A DNA stretch of 64,000 nucleotides from Nocardioides cynanchi (GTDB taxonomy: Bacteria; Actinomycetota; Actinomycetes; Propionibacteriales; Nocardioidaceae): assembly GCF_008761635.1 (NCBI RefSeq), contig NZ_CP044344.1:248001-312000 (forward strand), given 5' to 3'. The notes below the pieces were generated by a model that searched no databases, was not told where the DNA came from, and saw only the letters and a program-made list of their open reading frames with translations. This document shows positions 56,864 to 64,000 of the stretch, one piece after another; the stretch's first letter is position 1, and every line of letters starts with the position of its first letter. Position numbers and translations under genes: made by a program.

Positions 56864-57745
56864 ATGACGACGACCGCCACCCTCGCCCCGGCCACCACCA
56901 TCGACTGGCCGGTCCGCGGCCGCTTCGACCTCGCCCAGTCCATCGGCTTCGGCTTCGGCGGCCGGCCCGCCGCCCGCGGGAGCGCGATGCGGCTCGCCTT
57001 CGTCGTCGACGGGTACGACGCCCACGCCGGCGTCGGGGTCACCCAGCTCGCGCCCGACGTCGTCCGCTTCGAGGTCGTCGGCGGCGCCGATCCCGAACGG
57101 GTGGCCGCCCAGGCCGCGCGGGTGCTCTCGCTCGACGAGGACGCCACCGGCTACGACCGGATGGTCGACGCCGACCCGGTGCTCCGGGAGGCCTACGCCC
57201 GGCGACCTGGGCTGCGGCCGCCGCTGTTCTCCTCGGCGTACGAGGCCCTGGTGTGGGCGGTGCTCTCCGCGCGCCGCCCAGCCGCCCGGATGGCCGTGGT
57301 CCGCGAACGGCTGGCTCGCGCCCACGGGCAGGTGCTCGAGGTCGCCGGCGAGTCGGTCGCGGCCGTGCCCACGCCCGACCAGCTGCTGGCCGTGTCCGAC
57401 TTCCCGGGCATCCCGGAGGTCGCGCTCCGGCGGATGCACGCGATCGCTGCGGCCGCGCGCGCCGGTGAGCTCGACACCGAGGCGCTCCGGATGGGCGAGG
57501 TCGGCGAGGTCGGCGACCGGCTCCGGGGCTTCGCCGGGATCGGGCCGTTCTACTCCGAGCTGGTCACGGTGCGGGCGCTCGGCCACACCGACGTGCTGCC
57601 GACGTGCGAGCCACGGGTGCTGGCCGCGACCGCCGCCCGCGTCGGCAGCCCCTCGTTGGGCCTCGACGACTTCGCCGCGATCGCCGAGGCGTGGCGTCCC
57701 TGGCGGACCTGGGCCTGCGTGGCCCTCCGCGCCGCGGCGTCCTGA
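56864..57745 (+). CDS. AlkA/HhH-type DNA glycosylase-like protein
   Basis: 293 residues. From residue 125 the HhH-GPD fold is seen: LVWAVLSARRPAARMAVVRE, LRGFAGIGPFYSELVTVRAL (helix-hairpin-helix) and the place of the catalytic Asp. The last is not the usual PxxD (GHTDVLPTCEP), so activity needs proof. The N-terminal half is AlkA-like. ATG 56864 has TACGGT 6 nt upstream: leaderless. Confidence 0.8.
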   Translation: MTTTATLAPATTIDWPVRGRFDLAQSIGFGFGGRPAARGSAMRLAFVVDGYDAHAGVGVTQLAPDVVRFEVVGGADPERVAAQAARVLSLDEDATGYDRMVDADPVLREAYARRPGLRPPLFSSAYEALVWAVLSARRPAARMAVVRERLARAHGQVLEVAGESVAAVPTPDQLLAVSDFPGIPEVALRRMHAIAAAARAGELDTEALRMGEVGEVGDRLRGFAGIGPFYSELVTVRALGHTDVLPTCEPRVLAATAARVGSPSLGLDDFAAIAEAWRPWRTWACVALRAAAS

Positions 57746-57822
57746 CCACCGGAGCGTGGTGCTCGGCCTCGGCCCTGGTACGGGATCTGGAACGGGGTGT
57801 CGCGCGTCAGCACCGGCTCGGA

Positions 57823-57888
57823 GCGGGAAGTGGATCAGGGTGCTGTGCCTCAGCGCCTGGGCTGAGGCGGGAAGTGGATCGGGGTGTT
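57823..57888. repeat. Short direct repeat flanking a hairpin
   Basis: GCGGGAAGTGGATC(A/G)GGGTG is found at 57823-57842 and 57867-57886, 44 nt apart. Between them CCTCAGC and GGCTGAGG (57849-57868) form a hairpin. A weaker third copy is near 57781-57800. It lies between converging genes and may terminate both. Confidence 0.6.
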
Positions 57889-57916
57889 CCACCTCCGGGT
57901 CCACGCCCGGGCCCGG

Positions 57917-59086
57917 TCAGGCAGCGACCTCCGCCGCCCGGCCGATCGCCAGGGCCAGCGCCCCCATCACCTCGGCCCGCCCACCGAAGCGCCCGGACAC
58001 CACGGTGACCGACGCGGCCGCTTCGGGGTGGGCGTAGCGGTCGACGCCGGCCCGGATCGACTCGACCAGTGTCGGGGAGGCGCCGAGCGAGCCACCGACC
58101 ACGAGCATCCCGGGGTTGAGCGTCGTGCAGACCCCCGCCAGCACCCGCCCGACCGTCTGACCGGCGTCGGTGAGCACCCGACGTACGGCGGTCTCGCCGC
58201 GGGCGTCGAGGGCCAGCAGCCCGGGCAGGTCGAGCCCGACTCCGTAGACCGGCCGGAGCAGGTCGAGCAGCCGGCTCGTCGACACCTCGGTCTCGAGGCA
58301 GCCGCGGCTTCCGCACCGGCACACGTCGCCGTGCTCCCGTGCCAGGACGTGGCCGACCTCGCCGGCCAGCCCGGCCACCCCATGGTGCAGCCGGCCGCCG
58401 AGGATCAGCCCGGCGCCGACGCCGCTGGCGAGCTTGACGTAGAGCACGTCGGTCTCGCCCCGTGCGGCGCCGTGCTGGTGCTCGGCCATCGCGCCGAGGT
58501 TGGCGTCGTTGTCCACGACCACCGGAAGGCCGAGCCGCTGCGCGAGCTCGTCGGCCGGCGCCAGCTCGTGCCAGCCCGGGAGCACCGCGTGGTCCACGCG
58601 CGCCGAGCGTCGGTGGATCGGTCCGGGGACGCACAGCCCGACCACCAGCAGCTCCGACATCGGGGTGCCGGCCTCGGCCGCCACCTGCCGGACCAGGTCG
58701 GCGGCCAGGTCCAGGGTGGTGCTGCCCTGGGGGTCGGCGTCGGTGACCACGTCGACCTCGGCTCGGATCCGGGCGGCGCGGTCCGAGACCGCTACCCGGA
58801 CGTGTCCGTGCCCGATGTCCACGCCCGCCACACCGCCCGGGCGCAGCGCGAGCGCCACCAGCAGGGGCGGCCGCCCGCTCCCGCCCTTGTGCGGAGTACC
58901 CCGCTCGGAGGTCTCGACCACCAGGCCGCTCTCCAGCAGCTCGGAGACCAGGCTGGAGACCGTGGTTCGCGACAGCCCCGAGCCCCGGGCGAGGTCGGCC
59001 CGGCTCTGCGGCCCGCCCGAGGCCAGGAGCGCGGTGACCGCGCGCAGGTTGCTGCCGCGCAGCTGGGCGAGAGAGCGTCCGGGCAC
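57917..59086 (-). CDS. ROK-family transcriptional regulator
   Basis: 389 residues. A winged helix (ADLARGSGLSRTTVSSLVSE) is followed by the ROK sugar-kinase fold with GVDIGHGHVRVAV (phosphate loop), GLAGEVGHVLA and the zinc set CRCGSRGCLE. It probably represses a sugar or amino-sugar operon; none adjoins it. GTG 59086 has TAGCCT (59098-59093) 6 nt upstream: leaderless. Confidence 0.9.
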   Translation of the reverse strand: MPGRSLAQLRGSNLRAVTALLASGGPQSRADLARGSGLSRTTVSSLVSELLESGLVVETSERGTPHKGGSGRPPLLVALALRPGGVAGVDIGHGHVRVAVSDRAARIRAEVDVVTDADPQGSTTLDLAADLVRQVAAEAGTPMSELLVVGLCVPGPIHRRSARVDHAVLPGWHELAPADELAQRLGLPVVVDNDANLGAMAEHQHGAARGETDVLYVKLASGVGAGLILGGRLHHGVAGLAGEVGHVLAREHGDVCRCGSRGCLETEVSTSRLLDLLRPVYGVGLDLPGLLALDARGETAVRRVLTDAGQTVGRVLAGVCTTLNPGMLVVGGSLGASPTLVESIRAGVDRYAHPEAAASVTVVSGRFGGRAEVMGALALAIGRAAEVAA

Positions 59087-59189
59087 AGCGGCAGGCTAGA
59101 CGCTTTCGTCCCGACGTCGGACTAATGGCCGCCGGCCGACACCGATTTCCGCCTGGTCTCGGATGAATCGCGCTCCCGCCATCAGGGTC

Positions 59190-59798
59190 TCAGTCGACCT
59201 GGCCGGGCTTCTCCACACCGAGCTGCTCGAGCTCCTGCTCGGCGATCGGGTGGATCGGTACGGCGTCGAGGTGACGGGTCCGCACGGCGGCGAACGTCCA
59301 GAGCTTGTTGAGCACGAACGACAGGGGCGTCACCACGACAATCACGATCAGCTGTGCCCAGTACAGCCGGGTGCGCAGACCCGAGCTGTCGTCCAGTGGG
59401 TCGGTGGGCAGCGACAACGGCGACCCGTGGTGCATCAGCAGGGTCAGCAGCACCAGCCCGATCGCCTGGCCGAGCAGGCCGACCGCGAAGAACGGCCAGT
59501 ACTCCTTGACCCAGCGGGCGTGCTTGCCGCTGCGGAACGTCCACGACCGGTTGAGCTGGAAGTTCCAGAGGTTCGCGACCACGAAGGCGGCCGTGGAGTA
59601 GAGGTGGTACCACCTCACGTGGAAGCTGGTCGGCCGCAGTGCGAACAGCGCCACCTCCGGGTCCGGGCCGAGCCGCTTCACGATCACCAGCGCCACGAGG
59701 TTCACGACCACCCCGGTGCCCCCGACCAGGGCGAACCGCACGAACTGCGCGGCGTTCCTGCGGGTCCGGCTCAGTGTCTCGGTCCGGGTCGTGCTCAC
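59190..59798 (-). CDS. GtrA-family membrane protein
   Basis: 202 residues with four hydrophobic helices. FVRFALVGGTGVVVNLVAL and ANLWNFQLNRSWTFRSGKH are the GtrA signatures, a family that carries or flips polyprenyl-linked sugars, e.g. in arabinogalactan or teichoic-type decoration. GTG 59798 has TAAGGT (59812-59807) 8 nt upstream: leaderless. It diverges from the amidohydrolase gene. Confidence 0.9.
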   Translation of the reverse strand: MSTTRTETLSRTRRNAAQFVRFALVGGTGVVVNLVALVIVKRLGPDPEVALFALRPTSFHVRWYHLYSTAAFVVANLWNFQLNRSWTFRSGKHARWVKEYWPFFAVGLLGQAIGLVLLTLLMHHGSPLSLPTDPLDDSSGLRTRLYWAQLIVIVVVTPLSFVLNKLWTFAAVRTRHLDAVPIHPIAEQELEQLGVEKPGQVD

Positions 59799-59895
59799 AG
59801 TTCGGCACCTTATCCGGGGACCCCTGAGCCGCCGGTCTCCACAGCCCGCCCCGGGGTACGACGTCGTACCCCGGGCAGCCGGTAGCGTCGCCGCC

Positions 59896-60963
59896 ATGAC
59901 CTTGAGGTTCCGCGGCCCGGTGCTGCCCGACGGCGAGGTGCGCGACCTGTACGTCGTCGACGGGCGGGTCACCCTCGAGCCGGTCGCCGGCGCGGAGACC
60001 GCTGCGGAGGGCTGGATCGTGCCCGGCCTGGTCGACGCGCACTGCCACATCGGACTCGACGAGCACGGCGCGGTCGACGAGGCGACCATCGAGCAGCAGG
60101 CCCGCGACGACCGCGACGCCGGCGCCCTGCTGCTGCGCGACTGCGGCTCGCCGGCCGACACCCGCTGGGTGCAGGAGCGCGACGACCTGCCGCGGCTGAT
60201 CCGCTGCGGTCGCCACCTGGCCCGGACCCGTCGCTACATCCGCAACTACGCCCACGAGGTCGAGCCCGACGACCTGCCCGGCTGGGTCGCCCGCGAGGCG
60301 CAGGCCGGCGACGGCTGGGTCAAGCTGGTGGGTGACTGGATCTCCCGCGAGGAGGGCGACCTGGCGCCGTCGTTCCCGGCCGAGGCCTTCGCCGCCGCCA
60401 TCGCGACGGCGCACGAGCACGGCGCCCGGGTCACCGCGCACTGCTTCGGCGAGACCGTGCTGCCCGAGCTGATCGAGGCGGGCATCGACTGCATCGAGCA
60501 CGGCACCGGCCTGACCACCGACCTGGTCGAGACGATGGCCGCGCGGGGGACGGCGCTGGTGCCGACCGCGGTGCAGCTGAACAACTTCCCCGGCTACGCC
60601 GACGCCGGGCGTGAGCGGTTCCCGTCGTACGCCGACCACATGCTGGCTCTGTACGAGAGTCGCCGCGAGACGATCATGGCGGCCTACGACGCCGGCGTAC
60701 CGATCTTCGCCGGCACCGACGCCGGCGGCGTGCTGCCGCACGGCGGCATCGCCGACGAGGTGGCCGAGCTGGCGGCGTACGGCATGCCGGCCGAGTACGC
60801 GCTCGGCGCCGCCAGCTGGCGGGCGCGCGAGTGGCTCGGCTGGAACGCGACCCTCGACGAGGGCGCGCCCGCCGACTTCGTGGTCTACCCCCGCGACCCC
60901 GTCGCCGATCTCTCGGTGCTGCGCGAGCCGTCCGCCGTGGTGCTCCGCGGGCGAGTGGTGTGA
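59896..60963 (+). CDS. Amidohydrolase-family protein
   Basis: 355 residues. The TIM-barrel metal ligands are visible: VDAHCHIGLD (HxH), KLVGDW (Lys), TAHCFGE, IEHGTGL and GTDAGG. The closest types are imidazolonepropionase or prolidase-like amidohydrolases; the substrate is not clear. ATG 59896 has TAGCGT (59883-59888) 7 nt upstream: leaderless. The stop overlaps the next start (GTGA). Confidence 0.87.
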   Translation: MTLRFRGPVLPDGEVRDLYVVDGRVTLEPVAGAETAAEGWIVPGLVDAHCHIGLDEHGAVDEATIEQQARDDRDAGALLLRDCGSPADTRWVQERDDLPRLIRCGRHLARTRRYIRNYAHEVEPDDLPGWVAREAQAGDGWVKLVGDWISREEGDLAPSFPAEAFAAAIATAHEHGARVTAHCFGETVLPELIEAGIDCIEHGTGLTTDLVETMAARGTALVPTAVQLNNFPGYADAGRERFPSYADHMLALYESRRETIMAAYDAGVPIFAGTDAGGVLPHGGIADEVAELAAYGMPAEYALGAASWRAREWLGWNATLDEGAPADFVVYPRDPVADLSVLREPSAVVLRGRVV

Positions 60964-61724
60964 AGGAGCCGCAGCTGGTCGCGGCCCTGCGCGCCGCGGG
61001 CTGCGTCTTCGCCGAGGACGAGGCGCGGCTGCTGATCGAGGAGGCGAGCTCGCCCGGCGAGCTGATGGCCTGGGCCGCCCGGCGGATGGGCGGGGAGCCG
61101 CTGGAGCAGATCGTCGGGTGGGCCGCGTTCGCCGGCCAGCGGATCGCGGTCGCCCCGGGGGTCTTCGTGCCGCGTCGGCGCTCCGAGCTGCTGGTGACCG
61201 TGGCCGGCCGGGCTCCGGCCCGGGTGGTCGTGGACCTGTGCTGCGGGACCGGCGCGCTCGGCGCTGCGCTGGCCGCCCTCTGGCCGGCGGCCGAGGTCTA
61301 CGCGACCGACACCGACCCCGCGGCGGTCGCGTGCGCGCGACGCAACCTGCCGCCGGAGCGGGTCCTGGCCGGTGACCTGTACGCCGCGCTGCCGGGCGAC
61401 CTGCAGGGGCGGGTCGACCTGCTGGTGGTCAACGCGCCGTACGTCCCGACCGACGAGATCGCGACCATGCCTCCCGAGGCCCGCGACCACGAGCACCGCG
61501 TCGCCCTCGACGGCGGGCCCGACGGTCTCGACGTGCAACGCCGGGTCGTTGCCGGGGCCCCGGAGTGGCTCGCCCCCGGCGGCCGGCTGCTGGTCGAGAC
61601 GAGTCGTGGGCAGGCCGACCGCACGGCGGCACTGTTCGGGGCGGCCGGGTTCGCGGCCGTGGTCGAGACCGATGACGACCTCGCCGGCACCGTGGTGGTC
61701 GGCACCCGGCCCGTCGCCCTGTGA
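60960..61724 (+). CDS. PrmC/HemK-like N5-glutamine methyltransferase
   Basis: 254 residues. VVDLCCGTGALGAALAAL is the AdoMet loop. The substrate motif is NAPY (VVNAPYVPTDEI) instead of NPPY of PrmC, and the helical N-terminal domain is short, so it is probably a paralogue and may methylate another glutamine. It is coupled to the amidohydrolase gene. The full-length PrmC is expected elsewhere. Confidence 0.82.
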   Translation: MKEPQLVAALRAAGCVFAEDEARLLIEEASSPGELMAWAARRMGGEPLEQIVGWAAFAGQRIAVAPGVFVPRRRSELLVTVAGRAPARVVVDLCCGTGALGAALAALWPAAEVYATDTDPAAVACARRNLPPERVLAGDLYAALPGDLQGRVDLLVVNAPYVPTDEIATMPPEARDHEHRVALDGGPDGLDVQRRVVAGAPEWLAPGGRLLVETSRGQADRTAALFGAAGFAAVVETDDDLAGTVVVGTRPVAL

Positions 61725-61762
61725 CGCGCGCCCCCGGGTCGGCGCGCTCGGCCCACGTCGTA

Positions 61763-61796
61763 CCGATTCGGACCACCCGCGCGGGTCTGGCAGAAT
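61763..61796 (+). promoter_or_regulatory. Probable rpsP operon promoter
   Basis: TTCGGA is spaced 18 bp from CAGAAT (61791-61796), preceded by TGG. This would give a leader of about 120 nt before rpsP. Both hexamers deviate from consensus. Confidence 0.4.
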
Positions 61797-61925
61797 GACG
61801 CGCTGAGTCTGCGTGCACCGGACCCTCTCACCCGGGGCGGCGCAGCCCACCGAGACGATCGCCCGTGTCCCCACGTGGCGCGTGAAGTCTCACCCACACT
61901 CAACGTTCGAGGAGACACCACAACC

Positions 61926-62546
61926 GTGGCAGTCAAGATTCGCCTGAAGCGCATGGGCAAGGTCCGTGCGCCGCACTACCGCATCGTCGTCGTCGACTCG
62001 CGCAAGAAGCGCGACGGCCGGGTGCTCGAGGAGATCGGGCTCTACCACCCCAAGGAGGAGCCGTCGTTCATCAACGTCGTCTCCGACCGGGCGCAGTACT
62101 GGCTCGGCGTGGGTGCGCAGCCCTCCGAGGCTGTCGCCAAGATCCTCAAGATCACCGGCGACTGGCAGACCTTCAAGGGGCTCAAGGGCACCGACGGCAC
62201 CCAGAAGTTCGCCGAGGCCAAGCCGAGCAAGCAGGACATCTTCAACGAGGCCCTCAAGGAGTCCGCGAACGAGCCCAAGGGCGAGGCCGTGACCCGCAAG
62301 GCCGCCAAGAAGGCTGCGGACAAGCCTGCCGAGGCGAAGGCCGAGAAGGCGGAGAAGGCCGAGAAGCCGGCCGCCGAGGCGAAAGCCGAGGAGCCCGCGA
62401 CCGAGGCTGCGGCCGAGACGCCTGCGGAGACCCCTGCCGAGGAGGCCGCGCCGGTGCCCGCTGACGAGACCCCCGAGGGTGCTGCCGACGCCGCCGAGAC
62501 TGCCGAGACCGCCGAGGTCGACGCCGACGCCAAGACCGAGGCCTGA
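61926..62546 (+). CDS. rpsP: 30S ribosomal protein S16 with long acidic tail
   Basis: 206 residues. Residues 1-80 are S16 ([35 protein letters not shown]). Family members usually have 80-150 residues; here a tail of about 90 residues is Ala/Glu/Lys-rich ([20 protein letters not shown]) and then acidic. GTG 61926 follows GAGGAGACACC. The KH-domain gene follows after 2 nt. Confidence 0.95.
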   Translation: MAVKIRLKRMGKVRAPHYRIVVVDSRKKRDGRVLEEIGLYHPKEEPSFINVVSDRAQYWLGVGAQPSEAVAKILKITGDWQTFKGLKGTDGTQKFAEAKPSKQDIFNEALKESANEPKGEAVTRKAAKKAADKPAEAKAEKAEKAEKPAAEAKAEEPATEAAAETPAETPAEEAAPVPADETPEGAADAAETAETAEVDADAKTEA

Positions 62547-62548
62547 TC

Positions 62549-62791
62549 GTGCTCGCCGAGGCGCTGGAGCACCTGGTCCGTGGCGTCGTGGAGCATCCGG
62601 ACGACGTCATCGTGCGCGACAAGCAGACGCGTCGTGGCCCGCTGCTCGAGGTCCGGGTCCACCCCGACGACCTCGGCAAGGTGATCGGGCGCAGCGGCCG
62701 CACGGCCACGGCGTTCCGCACCGTGATCTCGGCCCTGGCCGGGCGCGAGGGCTCGCGGATCGACTTCGTGGACGTCGACCGCGTGCGCTGA
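62549..62791 (+). CDS. khpA: KH-domain RNA-binding protein KhpA
   Basis: 80 residues. The KH loop is GKVIGRSGRTATAFRTV. KhpA binds RNA with KhpB and always lies between rpsP and rimM, as here. GTG 62549 starts just after the rpsP stop. A hairpin and palindrome copy 3 separate it from rimM. Confidence 0.93.
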   Translation: MLAEALEHLVRGVVEHPDDVIVRDKQTRRGPLLEVRVHPDDLGKVIGRSGRTATAFRTVISALAGREGSRIDFVDVDRVR

Positions 62792-62810
62792 CCGACCACA
62801 GCTTCGACCT

Positions 62811-62847
62811 CGAAGGGTGTCGCCCGGGCTCCGGGCGGCACCCTTCG
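62811..62847 (+). terminator. Terminator after khpA
   Basis: CGAAGGGTG-T-CGCCCGG pairs with CCGGGCG-G-CACCCTTCG around GCT; 16 or so pairs. It splits the rpsP-khpA unit from rimM-trmD. Confidence 0.75.
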
Positions 62848-62895
62848 TCGTACCTGCTCGGTTCGACCCCACGCGGCTGCGGGCCCATCCGTCCT

Positions 62896-62984
62896 GGTCG
62901 CGCGAGACCTCTCGGCCGAAACCAACGCTTCTCGGCCAGAATTTCGGCTGGGTAGCGGTGGTTTCCCCGGCGCACCGGGGAAAG
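62896..62984. repeat. Composite intergenic palindrome, family P, copy 3
   Basis: GGTTTCCCCGGCGCACCGGGGAAA (62960-62983; 20 shown is GGTTTCCCCGGCGCACCGGG) matches the outer arm of copy 1 at most positions. The core CGCTTCTCGGCCAGAATTTC runs into GGCTGGGTAGCG (62926-62957). CTCTCGGCCGAAAC (62910-62923) repeats the core's half. TGGTCGCGCGAGA (62895-62907) is shared with copy 2. It lies directly before the rimM -10. Confidence 0.75.
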
Positions 62985-63006
62985 CTCCGCCCCCTATCCT
63001 GACCGC

Positions 63007-63564
63007 GTGGAGAGCATCGAGGTGGTCGTCGGGCGCGTCGGGAAGCCCCACGGCATCCGCGGGGAGGTGACCGTCGAGCTCCGCACCGACGAGCCGGGCC
63101 GCCGCTTCGCCGTGGGTACGACGTTGCGCGCCGAGCGACCGCGGGGCGCGCCGTCGCCGTGGTCGGAGCTGACTGTGACCGCGACCCGGTGGCACCAGAC
63201 CACGCTGCTGGTGCGCTTCGAGGAGATCGCTGACCGCAACGCAGCGGAGTCGGCGCGCGGCATCCTGGTCCACGCCACGGTCAGCCCCGACGAGTCGCCC
63301 GACGACCCGGAGGAGTTCTACGACCACCAGCTGGTCGGCCTCGCCGCCCACGACCTCGACGGCCGCGCCCTCGGCGAGGTCACCGGCGTGCTGCACGGCG
63401 CCCAGGACCTGCTCCAGATCCGGACCCCCGACGGCCGCGACACGCTGGTGCCGTTCGTGGCCGCCCTGGTCCCCGAGGTCGACGTGCCCGGCGGCCGGGT
63501 CGTCGTCGCCGACCGGCCCGGCCTGGTCACGGCCTTCCCCGACGAGGAGAGTGCCGACGCGTGA
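63007..63564 (+). CDS. rimM: Ribosome maturation factor RimM
   Basis: 185 residues. [19 protein letters not shown] starts the N-terminal barrel, and [18 protein letters not shown] starts the PRC-barrel half. It binds S19 during 30S assembly. GTG 63007 has TATCCT (62995-63000) 6 nt upstream, a leaderless promoter just after palindrome copy 3. The stop overlaps trmD (GTGA). Confidence 0.95.
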   Translation: MESIEVVVGRVGKPHGIRGEVTVELRTDEPGRRFAVGTTLRAERPRGAPSPWSELTVTATRWHQTTLLVRFEEIADRNAAESARGILVHATVSPDESPDDPEEFYDHQLVGLAAHDLDGRALGEVTGVLHGAQDLLQIRTPDGRDTLVPFVAALVPEVDVPGGRVVVADRPGLVTAFPDEESADA

Positions 63565-64000
63565 GGGTCGACGTCGTCACGATCTTCCCCGAGTGGTTCA
63601 CAGCGCTCGACGTCTCGCTGACGGGCAAGGCGCGCACGTCCGGGCTGCTCGACATCACCGTCCACGACCTGCGCGGATGGACCCACGACCGGCACCGCAC
63701 CGTCGACGACACGCCGTACGGCGGCGGGGCCGGCATGGTGATGCGCCCCGAGCCGTGGGGCGAGGCGCTCGACGCCCTGGCCTCGACCCCGCTCGACCGG
63801 CGGGAGGGCGAGCCTGGTGGACGTCCCGTCCTCGTCGTCCCGACGCCGAGCGGCGCGCCGTTCACCCAGTCGACCGCCCGCGACCTGGCCTCCGCCGACC
63901 ACCTCGTCTTCGCCTGCGGTCGCTACGAGGGCATCGACCAGCGGGTCGTGGAGGAGGCCGCCACGGCGTACGACGTCCGCGAGATCTCGATAGGCGACTA
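63561..64000 (+). CDS. trmD: tRNA (guanine(37)-N(1))-methyltransferase, N-terminal part (3' end outside window)
   Basis: The first 146 residues are seen. [35 protein letters not shown] and [17 protein letters not shown], up to EISIGD, are the trefoil-knot SPOUT motifs. It methylates G37 of tRNAs and so prevents frameshifting. Its start is coupled to rimM. Confidence 0.96.
   Translation, partial: MRVDVVTIFPEWFTALDVSLTGKARTSGLLDITVHDLRGWTHDRHRTVDDTPYGGGAGMVMRPEPWGEALDALASTPLDRREGEPGGRPVLVVPTPSGAPFTQSTARDLASADHLVFACGRYEGIDQRVVEEAATAYDVREISIGD

Overview
The window is a stretch of very GC-rich actinobacterial chromosome. GTG starts, 4-nt stop/start overlaps (ATGA, GTGA) and leaderless-type promoters are all common. 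Gene content (NdgR-type regulator beside leuCD, CofC for coenzyme F420, DUF177-rpmF-rnc-mutM-smc, amtB-glnK-glnD, ffh...rpsP-KH-rimM-trmD, lysine-rich HU) fits Propionibacteriales, most likely a Nocardioides-like organism. The lineage is inferred from gene content and protein resemblance; no search was run.

Layout. (1) 1-20.1 kb holds much of branched-chain amino acid synthesis: the end of leuB, ilvE, cimA behind a probable leader-peptide attenuator, and leuCD divergent from an ndgR-like regulator. Between these lie a secreted metallophosphoesterase, a membrane Ser/Thr kinase, a frameshifted amidase, gltX with tRNA-Gln and tRNA-Glu just downstream, bioY and an ada-alkA/ogt alkylation-repair pair. 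(2) 20-28.5 kb: HU, cofC, plsC-gpsA, a trans-sulfuration enzyme divergent from ddl, a DUF3515 lipoprotein, a RAM-domain protein, thiL and rpmB. (3) 28.6-45.1 kb: fakA-like, recG, rsmD, coaD, DUF177, rpmF, rnc, mutM, then a few accessory genes and smc. (4) 45.2-56.8 kb: small enzymes, an M16 peptidase pair, ftsY, amtB-glnK-glnD and ffh. (5) 56.8-64 kb: an AlkA-like glycosylase, ROK regulator, GtrA protein, amidohydrolase and methyltransferase inserted before rpsP-KH-rimM-trmD (trmD runs off the end).

How the genes work together. LeuB, LeuCD and IlvE serve leucine synthesis. The same LeuCD/LeuB chemistry acts on the citramalate made by CimA, so the segment can supply both leucine and isoleucine precursors. 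GltX probably charges both neighbouring tRNAs. FtsY and Ffh form the SRP targeting route, and AmtB, GlnK and GlnD form one nitrogen-sensing module.

I found no phage, transposase, CRISPR array, defence island or biosynthetic gene cluster. The most interesting material is non-coding: a three-copy composite palindrome family, the cimA leader, an 84-bp tandem duplication of the tRNA-Glu 3' half with its terminator, an abundant-type palindrome that has entered the leuC 3' end as an in-frame 7-residue repeat, and a striking density of leaderless promoters.
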